From the NCBI GenBank assembly GCA_028279985.1, contig JANQMR010000025.1, forward strand, positions 28,104 to 92,103: a stretch of DNA of 64,000 nt, written 5' to 3'. The notes under the pieces were generated by a model, which was not told the origin of the DNA, did not search any database, and was given only the letters and a program-made list of their open reading frames with translations. This stretch comes from Woeseiaceae bacterium (GTDB lineage Bacteria; Pseudomonadota; Gammaproteobacteria; Steroidobacterales; Woeseiaceae). A program made the position numbers and the translations under genes. How positions within the stretch are numbered: the stretch's first letter is position 1; the number at the start of each line of letters is the position of its first letter. This document shows, one piece after another, positions 1-8,439 of this stretch.

Positions 1-62
1 GCCCTGGCGCTATGCGACGTGATTTCCCGTTCCGGTACCTTCGAACCCGGTGTCCTGTCCGC

Positions 63-1085
63 TTAGGCGGCAACCTCGGTTATCTTCGAGCGACCGACGG
101 CGAGCATTCGCTCTACCGACTTGCGTGCGCGCCCGGCAACTTCAGGGTCGATCTCCACGGACGGACTCAGCGTCTCCAACGAGGCGCGGATGTTGGCCAA
201 GGTAATCTTCTTCATGTGCGGACAGAGGTTGCACGGACGAATGAACTCCACGTCGTCGATGCCCGCGGAGACGTTGTCGCTCATCGAACACTCCGTCACC
301 ATCAGGACTTTCGCGGGACGCTCGTTGACGACGTAGTCCTGCATCTGCGCCGTCGATCCGACGAAGTCCGCCGTTTCGAGCACGTCGGGCGGGCACTCCG
401 GGTGCGCGATGATGGTCAGCTCATCGTGTCCGGACCGGAACGATTCGAGTTCGTCGGCGCTGAAGCGCTCATGCACTTCGCAATGCCCCTGCCACGTGAC
501 GATCTCGACGTCGGTTTGTTCCGCGACGTAAGATGCCAGGTATTCGTCCGGCAGGAAGATCACGCGATCGCTGCCCAGGGACTCGACGATTGCCAGTGCG
601 TTTCCCGACGTACAGCAGATGTCGCACTCGGCTTTGACCTCGGCAGACGTGTTGACATACGTCACCACGGGTACGCCGGGGTATTGCTCGCGAAGCTTCC
701 GGACGTCGGCCGCCGTGATCGACTCGGCAAGCGAGCAGCCCGCGCCGAGGTCGGGGATGAGCACCGTCTTTTTCGGATTCAGCAGTTTGGCCGTTTCCGC
801 CATGAAGTGGACGCCGGCCAGGACAATCACGTCCGCATCGGTGTCCACGGCGCGCTGCGCCAGCGCCAACGAATCCCCGGTAATGTCGGCCACGCAGTGG
901 TATATCTCGGGCGTCTGGTAGTTGTGCGCGAGGATGACGGCGTTTTTCTCTTTCTTGAGCGCATTGATCGCCGCGATGTCCGGCGCGTGGACAGGCCATT
1001 CGATTTCGGGGATGACCTTCTTGACGCGCTCGTAGAGCGGCGCCACGGTCTCCAGAACGGCTATATCGATGGGGTTGGCTGACAT
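63..1085 (-). CDS. nadA: Quinolinate synthase NadA
   Basis: Cytosolic [4Fe-4S] enzyme that condenses iminoaspartate with dihydroxyacetone phosphate to give quinolinate in de novo NAD synthesis. The 340-residue product has the family's usual length. The three cysteines expected to hold the cluster are visible at about residues 117 (GAGCSLA), 202 (GHCEVH) and 288 (NLCPHMKK), and the substrate-binding HNYQ and HFMAETAK segments are intact. It starts at ATG 1085 and is divergent from the Nudix-type regulator, with two inverted repeats between them, so repression by that regulator is likely. No nadB or nadC is nearby. The family assignment is secure; the regulation is inferred from context. Confidence 0.97.
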   Translation of the reverse strand: MSANPIDIAVLETVAPLYERVKKVIPEIEWPVHAPDIAAINALKKEKNAVILAHNYQTPEIYHCVADITGDSLALAQRAVDTDADVIVLAGVHFMAETAKLLNPKKTVLIPDLGAGCSLAESITAADVRKLREQYPGVPVVTYVNTSAEVKAECDICCTSGNALAIVESLGSDRVIFLPDEYLASYVAEQTDVEIVTWQGHCEVHERFSADELESFRSGHDELTIIAHPECPPDVLETADFVGSTAQMQDYVVNERPAKVLMVTECSMSDNVSAGIDDVEFIRPCNLCPHMKKITLANIRASLETLSPSVEIDPEVAGRARKSVERMLAVGRSKITEVAA

Positions 1086-1103
1086 GGCGCACCTGTATAA
1101 TTA

Positions 1104-1120
1104 ATGCTCGTTTGGAGTAT
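1104..1120. promoter_or_regulatory. Operator palindrome 1 in the nadA/nrtR intergenic region
   Basis: Inverted repeat ATGCTC-N5-GAGTAT in the 83-base gap between the divergent nadA and nrtR starts. Arms match except for one position, and the flanks are AT-rich. Its geometry is the same as the palindrome at 1134-1150, and the centres (1112 and 1142) are 30 bp apart, about three helical turns. This is a likely NrtR binding site; the assignment is inferred. Confidence 0.6.
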
Positions 1121-1133
1121 ATTTAACCGAATT

Positions 1134-1150
1134 ATGCTCACTAAGAGCAT
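1134..1150. promoter_or_regulatory. Operator palindrome 2 in the nadA/nrtR intergenic region
   Basis: Perfect inverted repeat ATGCTC-N5-GAGCAT, with AT-rich flanks that extend the symmetry (AATT on both sides). It abuts a TATAAT hexamer at 1150-1155 on the plus strand, 13 bases before the nrtR ATG, so protein bound here would cover the probable nrtR -10 element. Likely NrtR operator giving autoregulation. Confidence 0.6.
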
Positions 1151-1168
1151 ATAATTCAACAGTTTCGT

Positions 1169-2155
1169 ATGAAAAAGACCGACACCGTCGTAGACCTGCC
1201 CGTCGATCCGGTCGTAGACCTCCTGGGCGTCATCGTCGCCGTGACCGGCGAGGTGCCGCGCGTCCTGGTTCTCGACGACGGTGACGACATTGCCCTGCCG
1301 AACGGGCCGTTCGTGCCCGCCGATCATGCCGGCCTCGAAGACGGGTTCCGGCAACTCATCGAGGCGCAGGCAGGCCTGGATCTGTATTACGTCGAACAGC
1401 TCTACACGTTCGGCAATCGTTTTCGAACGGCGAACGAGATCGAAGGCGGACCGAGGACGCTCTCCGTTGCTTATGTCGCCCTGACTCGCGAATTCGAAAG
1501 CCCGCTCGAGGGCACCCGCTGGGCCGATTGGTACGAATTCCTGCCCTGGGAAGACTGGCGCCATGGCCGTCCGGGAGAATTGGACGCGGTGATCGCTCCG
1601 CGGCTCGCCGCGTGGTGCTCGGAAACGCAAGCACAAACTGCGCGGCGCAATCGCCGGGAGCGCGTGAACGTCACATTCGGCAACGCGGGCGCGACGGAGT
1701 TGGACGCCGTCTTGACGCTCGAGCGGCTGGAATTGTTATACGACGCGGGCATTCTACCGGAGTCGGAACGCGATCGATGCGCGATCGACGGGAGGCCTTT
1801 CGAGCGCACGACGACCGACATCGGTATTCCAATGGCCTCGGATCACCGCCGCGTGCTGGCGACCGCGCTCGGGCGTATTCGGGGAAAACTCGCCTACCGG
1901 CCCGTCGTCTTCGAACTGTTGCCTGGTGAGTTCACTTTGCTGCGATTGCAACAGGTTGCCGAGGCGCTCAGCGGAACGCAGCTACATAAACAGAATTTCC
2001 GCCGTCTGGTAATGAACGCGAACCTCGTCGAACCCGTTGGGCGAACGAAAACCGTCGGACGAGGCCGCCCGGCCGAACTATTCCGGTTCCGGCGCGAGGT
2101 GCTCGGCGAAAAACTGACCGTGGGCCTGTCGCGGCCGACTTTGCGTGGGGACTAG
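1169..2155 (+). CDS. nrtR: NrtR-type Nudix-related transcriptional regulator of NAD metabolism
   Basis: A 328-residue protein with an N-terminal Nudix-like domain (about residues 10-150) and a C-terminal winged-helix region (about 210-310), the two-part layout of NrtR repressors, which bind ADP-ribose and control NAD genes. The Nudix box is degenerate: where the catalytic consensus has REUXEEXGU this protein reads RQLIEAQAGL, so two of the three glutamates are lost and hydrolysis is unlikely. It is divergent from nadA over a pair of matching palindromes, which fits direct control of nadA. The N-terminus contains a near 24-base duplication (1187-1198 and 1211-1222, VVDL repeated). The exact ligand is inferred from the family. 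Confidence 0.85.
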   Translation: MKKTDTVVDLPVDPVVDLLGVIVAVTGEVPRVLVLDDGDDIALPNGPFVPADHAGLEDGFRQLIEAQAGLDLYYVEQLYTFGNRFRTANEIEGGPRTLSVAYVALTREFESPLEGTRWADWYEFLPWEDWRHGRPGELDAVIAPRLAAWCSETQAQTARRNRRERVNVTFGNAGATELDAVLTLERLELLYDAGILPESERDRCAIDGRPFERTTTDIGIPMASDHRRVLATALGRIRGKLAYRPVVFELLPGEFTLLRLQQVAEALSGTQLHKQNFRRLVMNANLVEPVGRTKTVGRGRPAELFRFRREVLGEKLTVGLSRPTLRGD

Positions 2156-2160
2156 ACGGG

Positions 2161-2180
2161 AAAGACAGATGTGAGTCTTT
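2161..2180 (+). terminator. Weak hairpin after nrtR
   Basis: AAAGAC, an 8-base loop, then GTCTTT followed by ATTTTGT, starting 5 bases past the nrtR stop and before the convergent pyrC end. The stem is short, so termination strength is uncertain. Confidence 0.35.
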
Positions 2181-2215
2181 ATTTTGTGCTTTGCCGACAA
2201 ACAGATCGTGTCTTC

Positions 2216-3310
2216 TCATCGCTGATCGGTTCTGCCATTGAAGCGCCAGCGCAGGGTTTCGCCCGCGTGGAACGGCACGATACGAACATGGTCGTCACTC
2301 ATCAGCTCGGGTACGTTCTGCGGCTGCCGTTGTAATGAAACGGTACCCTCGTTGAGCGGGAGACCGTAGAAACGCGGGCCGAACTCGGAGGCGAAAGCCT
2401 CGAGCCGGTCCAGCGCGTCTTCTTCCTCGAAGGTCTGCGCATAGCTTTCGATAGCCGTCGGCGCACTGAAGATACCGGCGCAGCCGCAGCTACTTTCCTT
2501 TTCATGTTTCTGGTGAGGCGCCGAGTCTGTACCGAGGAAGAACTTGGGATTGCCCGACGTCGCCGCACGGCGCAACGCCTCCCTGTGACGGCGGCGTTTG
2601 GCGACCGGCAGGCAGTAGGCATGCGGCCTAAGCCCGCCCTCGAACATGGCATTGCGGTCAATCCGGAGATGGTGCGCGGTAATCGTTGCCGCCAGATTCG
2701 AACCCGCCGCCTCGACGAACTGAACGGAGTCGTCGGTAGTAATATGCTCGAGTACCACCCTGAGGCCGGGGAAGTCTTCGAGCACCGGCGCCAGCACGGT
2801 CTCCAGGAACACGGCCTCGCGATCGAAGATGTCGATATCGGGCGACACGACCTCGCCGTGCACGAGGAGCGGCATATCGATCGAGTGCATGCGCTCCAGC
2901 ACCGGCCAGATCTTGCGGACATCCGTCACGCCATTCGCCGAATTGGTGGTGGCGCCGGCGGGGTAGAGTTTGCACGCCGTCAGCACACCGCCCGAGAAAC
3001 CCCTTGCGATCTCCTCCGCATCGATATCGTCGGTCAGGTAAGCGGTCATCAGCGGTGTGAATCGACGACCCTCGGGTAATACGTCGAGAATGCGTGTCCG
3101 GTATGCTTCGGCCGCGGCGGTCGTCGTCACCGGTGGGTCGAGGTTCGGCATCACGATGGCGCGCGCAAACTGCCGGGCCGTGTAATCGGCGGCAAAGGCC
3201 AGCATACCGCCGTCGCGCAGATGGACGTGCCAATCGTCCGGCTGACGCAGTATCAAGAGGTCACCGGTGTCGCGCGAAAACGTCTGGTCGCTAGAGCCGT
3301 GTGGCTTCAT
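2216..3310 (-). CDS. pyrC: Dihydroorotase PyrC
   Basis: Zinc amidohydrolase that interconverts carbamoyl-aspartate and dihydroorotate in pyrimidine synthesis. The 364-residue product resembles the E. coli-type PyrC homodimer (about 350 residues). Visible metal ligands are the HVH pair near residues 28-30 (DDWHVHLRDG), the lysine expected to be carbamylated at about 114 (TACKLYPAGATTNS), His 151, His 189 (LEHITT) and Asp 262 (LGTDSAPH). ATG at 3310 overlaps the TGA of an upstream out-of-frame string that encodes cysteine pairs, but that string lacks a convincing start. It stands alone here, away from other pyr genes. Confidence 0.96.
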   Translation of the reverse strand: MKPHGSSDQTFSRDTGDLLILRQPDDWHVHLRDGGMLAFAADYTARQFARAIVMPNLDPPVTTTAAAEAYRTRILDVLPEGRRFTPLMTAYLTDDIDAEEIARGFSGGVLTACKLYPAGATTNSANGVTDVRKIWPVLERMHSIDMPLLVHGEVVSPDIDIFDREAVFLETVLAPVLEDFPGLRVVLEHITTDDSVQFVEAAGSNLAATITAHHLRIDRNAMFEGGLRPHAYCLPVAKRRRHREALRRAATSGNPKFFLGTDSAPHQKHEKESSCGCAGIFSAPTAIESYAQTFEEEDALDRLEAFASEFGPRFYGLPLNEGTVSLQRQPQNVPELMSDDHVRIVPFHAGETLRWRFNGRTDQR

Positions 3311-3743
3311 TCACTTTCCCTGTCTCGACATTCGGGGCAAAACGGCGATTCCGCGCCAACCTGTACGACCGCTCCGCCGCACACAGCGCCGGCAACCCGG
3401 GAGCGATCCCGTGAAATAGGACCTTCAATCCATCACTCCGTTCAGATCCTCGGATCCGGATCGGCGTGCGTATCGACGGTCTCCGCGTCTCGGCAATCTC
3501 AAGAACTCGCCCGCTCATCGACAAAGAGCGGCGCCACCCGGCTGGAGCGACTATCTAATTCCACACAAAGTTTCAGCGCCCGTCAACTGCAGTTGACCAA
3601 AACAGGTTGCGCCGAAAGGGCACCCGGACTGGACTGCGAGATTCCGCGTTACCTTCGGCCTTCCGGCTACCTGGTCAATCGAACTTTGCTGAGTCGTCCT
3701 GACAATCCAAATGTGTACAAGATCGAGGTAGAAGACAGCGTGT
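3311..3743. other. Intergenic region between pyrC and the DUF433 gene
   Basis: About 430 bases without a convincing intact gene. On the minus strand the stretch immediately before pyrC reads in one frame as two cysteine pairs (CGG, then FCPEC about 15 residues later) ending in a TGA that overlaps the pyrC ATG. No ATG, GTG or TTG with a ribosome binding site opens that frame far enough upstream, so I do not call it. The part next to the DUF433 gene may hold a toxin remnant (3551-3748). No tRNA or strong terminator was seen. Confidence 0.4.
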
Positions 3744-3748
3744 TCAAG
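3551..3748 (-). pseudogene. Possible truncated PIN-like (DUF5615) toxin after the DUF433 gene
   Basis: Overlapping the stop of the DUF433 gene in another frame, the minus strand encodes LEHAVFYLD, which resembles the opening of DUF5615 PIN-like toxins that usually follow such antitoxins (a hydrophobic strand ending in an acidic residue). After this 9-residue match the frame reads VHIWIVRTTQQSS and then nothing I recognise, and it ends at 3551. The simplest reading is a toxin gene whose body was replaced or deleted just after its start. The evidence is one short motif plus position. Confidence 0.25.
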
Positions 3749-4451
3749 CCGCTTCGCGGCGAGTGAGTTCGCAGCGGATCGCTTCCTCGATGTTTTGCGC
3801 CGAGGTGTCATAGTCTTCTGCCAGATCTGCTAGTGAATCACCCGCTTTAAAACGATCCGCCAGGATGGCCGTCGGGACCCCCCGGCCGACGAGGACGGGA
3901 CGTCCGAACGCCACGCGCGGATCTATTTCCACCGGCGCCGGCTCTTCTGCGGATACGGACTTACGAGTAAACGGATACAATTTGATCGGTGCGCCGGTCA
4001 GATCCCGTTCAATTCGTTGCAGATACCGGAGAATCACCGGCTCGATCTCGAGCTGTCCTTCCCTGGAAACGTTGATCAGTCTTTCAAGCTCGTGCACGAA
4101 CAGATCAACGCCGTCGGTCTCGAAACGCACATCGACCAAGGGACGCTGGATGTCCAGCCGCCGCTGTACGTAGTCGAGCGCCTTTCGGACTTTCTGCAGC
4201 GGAACGCGATGTTGGCGCCGAATTGCCGCCAAAACATGTGCTTCAATGAGGTTCAGAAACGAAAGCCCTTCGCCGGGCTTTCCGTCAAGCCTGATGACGG
4301 GGCGGAAGCGACGAATCTCATGGTCGTGTGTGTACGTCTGGCCCCTGAACCAGGACGATAGTGTGCTCGGCGGGAGGTTGAGATAGTGTGCCGCCTCGAC
4401 GTACGAGTAGGCGGGGGTTCGCCGGAGAAAATCTATGTCCGTCCGTCCCAT
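3744..4451 (-). CDS. DUF433-family antitoxin-like DNA-binding protein
   Basis: 235-residue protein with an N-terminal helix-turn-helix (about residues 8-35, SYVEAAHYLNLPPSTLSSWF), a central alpha-helical region and a C-terminal DUF433 domain (about 170-230, DPRVAFGRPVLVGRGVP followed by ADRFKAGDSLADLAEDY). This arrangement is known from antitoxins of DUF433/DUF5615 toxin-antitoxin pairs. The frame is open upstream to 4601, but ATG 4451 has a strong GGAGGTG about 8 bases before it and opens directly at the HTH domain, so I chose it. The expected toxin partner downstream appears truncated, leaving this as an orphan antitoxin or a plain repressor. Confidence 0.75.
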   Translation of the reverse strand: MGRTDIDFLRRTPAYSYVEAAHYLNLPPSTLSSWFRGQTYTHDHEIRRFRPVIRLDGKPGEGLSFLNLIEAHVLAAIRRQHRVPLQKVRKALDYVQRRLDIQRPLVDVRFETDGVDLFVHELERLINVSREGQLEIEPVILRYLQRIERDLTGAPIKLYPFTRKSVSAEEPAPVEIDPRVAFGRPVLVGRGVPTAILADRFKAGDSLADLAEDYDTSAQNIEEAIRCELTRREAA

Positions 4452-4699
4452 CTGTTCCCACCTCCGGTAGTATTCGTGGGATTTTGCCACATGGCACGCT
4501 CGGAGTATGCCGAATTTCTCGAGTTCGTTTACGGTCGTCTCGGCTAAGTCCGTAGTTTTCTCGCAAGCTGGCAGGATAATTCTCAACCCAGAGATCAACA
4601 AGGGCCCGTTTGTCGATCAGACAACGAGTTTCGCGCGTGAGAGTTACCAGGTATCCAGCCTCTCCCAATCGACCCGGCGGAGGCGCTGATCCACTAGAT

Positions 4700-4879
4700 G
4701 AAATCGTCGTAACAGGCGAACGTTTCAGACAGGCTATCTGGAAGCAGAAGCGGAGGTCGGCCTGGATTCTGCCGCCGATGTCTCACTGGTGCCACAGAGA
4801 AGCACTGCTAAGACCCTCCTAAAGGTCGCCAAACGGCATCCCGAAGTGCTGGAACCGACCAACGGCGGCCACACAAGTA
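4700..4879 (+). pseudogene. Possible frameshifted remnant of a small exported protein
   Basis: One frame reads LDEIVVTGERFRQ, a string common just after the signal peptide in TBDRs and other exported proteins of this kind of bacterium. The reading then makes sense only after a shift into another frame, which continues YLEAEAEVGLDSAADVSL and on to KVAKRHPEVLEP before a stop near the convergent acetyltransferase end. No full-length frame exists. I do not recognise the parent family, so this is a weak call based on codon flavour and the EIVVTGER string. Confidence 0.25.
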
Positions 4880-5356
4880 CTACCGCAAACGCTTCTTGAA
4901 ACAGATCTGACGCTCCACTTCTTCAAAGCCGAGCGCAAGATGGGCTTGCAGGCTGATTTCGTTGCCAAGTTCCGCGTCGCTGGCTATCTCGCTGTATCCA
5001 TGCTCCAGTGCCCACGTTTCCGCGGCCTTCAATAGGCTCGCGCCCAATCCGGTTCGGCGAACGTCGGGATCGACATACCATCCCTCCAGGTAGGCAACGG
5101 GGGTCGTCTCACATCCCTCGGCGTAGTTTCGCGACCCTATCTCGACGAAGCCGGCGAGTGAGCCGTTCCCTCGATCGGCGACAATGACCGCTACGCCCAC
5201 GAGAGTTGCCCCACCGCCCTCGGCCGCTTCGAACCAGTCGTCTATCTCTCGGGGGTCGGGATTCGAATAGAGTCTCGCCCGCATTCGGCGCCACTCGTCA
5301 CGATCACCCCACTTTACGGGTCGAATTTTCACGGATAGCCAAAGAGCAAAGTGCAA
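4880..5356 (-). CDS. AAC(6')-type GNAT acetyltransferase
   Basis: 158-residue GNAT-fold N-acetyltransferase using acetyl-CoA. It carries the signature segment of the aminoglycoside 6'-N-acetyltransferase group: RNYAEGCETTPVAYLEGWYV near residues 75-95, followed by the acetyl-CoA loop (RRTGLGASLL, about 100-110) and a C-terminal ASDAELGN, then QAHLALGFEEVER. Size and motif order match chromosomal AAC(6')-I enzymes. Whether aminoglycosides are the real substrate cannot be told from sequence. The start may be ATG 5356 or a later GTG just before KIRPVKW. It stands alone, downstream of a hairpin that follows the M16 peptidase gene. Confidence 0.85.
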   Translation of the reverse strand: MHFALWLSVKIRPVKWGDRDEWRRMRARLYSNPDPREIDDWFEAAEGGGATLVGVAVIVADRGNGSLAGFVEIGSRNYAEGCETTPVAYLEGWYVDPDVRRTGLGASLLKAAETWALEHGYSEIASDAELGNEISLQAHLALGFEEVERQICFKKRLR

Positions 5357-5411
5357 TAACTCGAGCAGATCCGGCTTTCGGGTCAGCGGCCGTCATTTTA
5401 ACTCAGACCGG

Positions 5412-5436
5412 GCTTCCGGCCGGGCCGGCCGGAAGC
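5412..5436. terminator. Strong hairpin between the M16 peptidase and AAC(6') genes
   Basis: Perfect 10-bp stem GCTTCCGGCC / GGCCGGAAGC around a 5-base loop, about 75 bases past the M16 peptidase stop on the minus strand. No long U-run follows on either strand, so it may protect the 3' end of the mRNA or pause transcription rather than act as a classical intrinsic terminator. Confidence 0.5.
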
Positions 5437-5510
5437 AGTCGGTCAGAGTTCGGCTAGGGCCAACTGATTATAAAGAATTGGCACGGCCGATAAGAGTGAT
5501 TCCTCGGCTT

Positions 5511-8372
5511 CTAGGAACTCTCGTTTATCGGTCTCGCCTGCTTGTCGATCTCGATGATGGGCCGGCCGAGCGTTTCGAGATCCGACAGAATCTCCGCCTT
5601 GTCGCCGACGACGACGGTGATCATCTCATCGACGTCGAGATGCTTTCCGGCCAGTTCATTGAGCTCTTCGACGCCGACGTTCATCAAAATCTCGTGCTGC
5701 CGCCTCGGCCAATTGTGACTGAGTCCGTACCGCTGCGTTTGCGCCATGATGTGGACTTTGTGATTGGGCGTCTCGTAAGACAGGGCGTTACGCTGGCCGA
5801 TGGCGCGTCTCGTAGACACGAGCTCTTCCTCGGTAATGCCTTGGCGGTAAACGGCGCCGACCTCGGCGAAGATCTCCTCGATAGCCGCCGCAGTGACGTC
5901 GTTTCGTACGCTGGTTTGAATGACGTAGCGCCCGTTGCTTTCGTTGGCTCGCAGATAGGCGAAGGCCCCGTACGTGTAGCCCTTGTCCTCCCGGAGGTTG
6001 AGGTTGATCCGGCTGTTGAAAGAGCCGCCCAGAGAATGATTCAGAAGATTCAGCCGGTAGTGCTCGCCCAGCGCATCGTACGGAACGCTTCGAGACGCGA
6101 CACGAATCTCCGATTGCTTGGCCCCGGCCTGATCGACGAGATAGATCGCGCCTCCCTGTAACTCGGGAAAGGGCTCGAAGTCCGCCGCGACCGGTACCGG
6201 TTTGCGCTCCCATCCGGAGAGCACCGAGAGACTCTCCATCACCTCGTCTTGCGCAAGGTCCGATATGACCAGAATCTCCGCGACCGAAGGCGAGTAATGC
6301 TGCTCGTAGAAATTCCGAACGTCTTCGAGCGTGACGGTTTCGACGGACTCCTTAAGGCCGATGCTCGAATACGCGAAGTTGTTGCCGGAACCGAAGAGCA
6401 ATAACGGCAAGACGTTATTCGCGACGCCCGGCGCAAAGTCCTCGCCGATTGCGATGAGCTTCAAGGCCTGTTTATGCCAGCGGTCGAATTCGTCGGCATC
6501 GAATTTAGGCCGGGTCAGTCTTTCGGCCGCAATTTCCAGCGTCTCATCGAGCGTGGCGGTCAAACCGCCGATGCTCATGAACGCGTACTCTCCGTCGGTG
6601 TAGAATCGAAGCGTCGAGCTGAGCTTCGCCAGACGGAGGTTGAGGTCTTCGGCGGTACTGAGTTCGGTGGACTCATTCATGACGTAGGCCGTCACGTTCG
6701 CCACACCCAGCTTGTCGCGCGGCTCGTGCTGCAAGCCGACCTTCATCCGCATGAGGACCGCCGTGGTGGGAACTTCGTCAGTCTGCACGCCCATCACACC
6801 GATCCCGTTGGGCAACTCCGCGTGCCAGCTTTGCAGGGACTGCAAGGCCGGCACGGGTCCTTCCGGCGGCATCACGCTGCGATCGAACGAATCCACGACG
6901 GGTGGGACGACGAAGTCGTCGGGCTCCGCAGAATCCGGGGCGCCCAGATCACGACCGGGAAACGTCCAGTTGTCCGGCGTCTTCAGTGTGTCGATTTCGC
7001 CCTCCGGTACGATTCTCAGATAAACGGCAGGCTTGTCCTTCAGGTACTTTTCGAACACGCGAACGACGTCGGCTTTGGTCAACGCATCGATCCCGGCAAT
7101 GTTGGCGCCGATCTGATTCGGGCTTCCCTTGAGCGTTTCCATGATGGCGAGGTATCCAACCTTGCCTCCCACGCTTTGCATCTGAAAAACGGCTTGCGCC
7201 TTCGCGCCGTTCTTGATCTTTGTCAGGTCGTCATCGGTGGGGCCGTGCTCTTCGAACTCTTGCAGCGCCTCCTCGAAAGCCGACTGCACGTCATGCAGTG
7301 AGTGACCTTCGGCCGGCATGAGACTGAACGTCAACGCGCATGACAGCTCTCCGCAGGTGTGACCGCCGGTCGTCGAGGCTGACAGGCCGGTACTCTGGAG
7401 CCGTCTGTACAACAGGGACGACGTTCCCTTCACGAGAATGTCCGCCAGCGCGTCGAGCGCGATTTCATCGGGATGACCGAAATAGACCGTCGGCAGCGAG
7501 ACCCGCAAAAGGGACGCCGCCACTTTGTCCTCCATCGACAGGTAGCGATCGGCGTCCAGCGTTACCGGCCACTTCTCGGCGGGCTCGACAGCCGGACCTC
7601 GCGGAATAGGCCCGAAGTACTTCCGAACCCATTCCAGCGTCCGGCCACGGTCGAAATCGCCGCCGATGGTGAGCGTCGCGTTGTTGGGCCCGTACCAGCG
7701 CCGGAAGAAGGCTTTCAGGTCGTCGACGTCGACACGATCCAGATCTTCGACGTAGCCAATCGTCATCCAGGAGTACGGGTGGCCTTCCGGGTAAAGCGCC
7801 TCGACCGTACGCTCGAACTGCAATCCGTAAGGTCGATTCTCGTAGTTCTGGGCGCGCTCGTTCTTGACCGTGCTGCGCTGTATTTCGAATTTTTCCTGCG
7901 TGACCGCCGGCAGGAGAAAGCCCATTCGGTCCGCTTCGAGCCACAGGGTCTTCTCGAGCTGATTTCTCGGAACCGTTTGATAGTAGTTCGTACGATCGAT
8001 ATTGGTGGTTCCGTTCAGGGTGCCGCCGGCTTCGTTGACGATCTTGAAATGCTGGTCGTCTTCGACGTTCTCGGACCCCTGAAACATCATGTGTTCGAAG
8101 AAGTGAGCAAACCCAGACTTGCCGACCTCCTCCCGCGCCGAACCGACGTGATAAGTGACATCGACATGCACCAGCGGATCGGAGGCGTCGTGATGCAACA
8201 CCACCGTCAGTCCATTGTCGAGCACGTACTTCTCGTAAGGGATTACGATTTCGTCGCCGACCCTCTCCACCTTCTCGACAAGCTGAATACCGCGTGTCGG
8301 CTCATCCAACACAGCACAGGATACAGCCAAAAAGCCGACTGCTGCGGCAACGAATGGTCGAGCGTATTTCAT
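5511..8372 (-). CDS. M16 family zinc metallopeptidase, two-domain lipoprotein
   Basis: 953-residue pitrilysin-type protease with two M16 halves. The inverted zinc motif HFFEH sits at about residues 90-94; the second half lacks it, as is normal for the inactive partner domain. The start at ATG 8372 is chosen because GAGGA lies 7-8 bases upstream and the protein then opens with a lipoprotein signal peptide ending FLAVSC (Cys 19). It is therefore probably lipid-anchored in the periplasm. It lies 67 bases after an STN-domain TBDR on the same strand, with a hairpin in the gap. The pairing suggests the peptidase cleaves a peptide or peptide-siderophore brought in by that receptor, as is known for TBDR-linked M16 proteases such as FusC. 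Confidence 0.9.
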   Translation of the reverse strand: MKYARPFVAAAVGFLAVSCAVLDEPTRGIQLVEKVERVGDEIVIPYEKYVLDNGLTVVLHHDASDPLVHVDVTYHVGSAREEVGKSGFAHFFEHMMFQGSENVEDDQHFKIVNEAGGTLNGTTNIDRTNYYQTVPRNQLEKTLWLEADRMGFLLPAVTQEKFEIQRSTVKNERAQNYENRPYGLQFERTVEALYPEGHPYSWMTIGYVEDLDRVDVDDLKAFFRRWYGPNNATLTIGGDFDRGRTLEWVRKYFGPIPRGPAVEPAEKWPVTLDADRYLSMEDKVAASLLRVSLPTVYFGHPDEIALDALADILVKGTSSLLYRRLQSTGLSASTTGGHTCGELSCALTFSLMPAEGHSLHDVQSAFEEALQEFEEHGPTDDDLTKIKNGAKAQAVFQMQSVGGKVGYLAIMETLKGSPNQIGANIAGIDALTKADVVRVFEKYLKDKPAVYLRIVPEGEIDTLKTPDNWTFPGRDLGAPDSAEPDDFVVPPVVDSFDRSVMPPEGPVPALQSLQSWHAELPNGIGVMGVQTDEVPTTAVLMRMKVGLQHEPRDKLGVANVTAYVMNESTELSTAEDLNLRLAKLSSTLRFYTDGEYAFMSIGGLTATLDETLEIAAERLTRPKFDADEFDRWHKQALKLIAIGEDFAPGVANNVLPLLLFGSGNNFAYSSIGLKESVETVTLEDVRNFYEQHYSPSVAEILVISDLAQDEVMESLSVLSGWERKPVPVAADFEPFPELQGGAIYLVDQAGAKQSEIRVASRSVPYDALGEHYRLNLLNHSLGGSFNSRINLNLREDKGYTYGAFAYLRANESNGRYVIQTSVRNDVTAAAIEEIFAEVGAVYRQGITEEELVSTRRAIGQRNALSYETPNHKVHIMAQTQRYGLSHNWPRRQHEILMNVGVEELNELAGKHLDVDEMITVVVGDKAEILSDLETLGRPIIEIDKQARPINESS

Positions 8373-8392
8373 TCCGGGTTCCTCGTTAAAGT

Positions 8393-8419
8393 AGCGCCCG
8401 ATCCGGCGGACCGGGCGCT
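8393..8419. promoter_or_regulatory. Hairpin between TBDR and M16 peptidase genes
   Basis: 8-bp perfect stem AGCGCCCG / CGGGCGCT around an 11-base loop, in the 67-base gap of the minus-strand TBDR-peptidase pair. It could lower peptidase expression relative to the receptor by attenuation or protect the receptor mRNA end. No U-run is visible. Confidence 0.35.
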
Positions 8420-8439
8420 GGGTGGGTATCGGCAATTCG

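Noticed and set aside
12..1082. Long plus-strand frame opposite nadA
   Set aside because: It is the antisense shadow of nadA; the minus-strand product has all Fe-S cysteines and family motifs.
3291..3524. 77-codon minus-strand frame overlapping the pyrC start
   Set aside because: Arg/Ser-rich composition without any recognised motif, overlaps pyrC out of frame, and no convincing ribosome binding site. An alternative frame with CGG and FCPEC pairs has no start codon.
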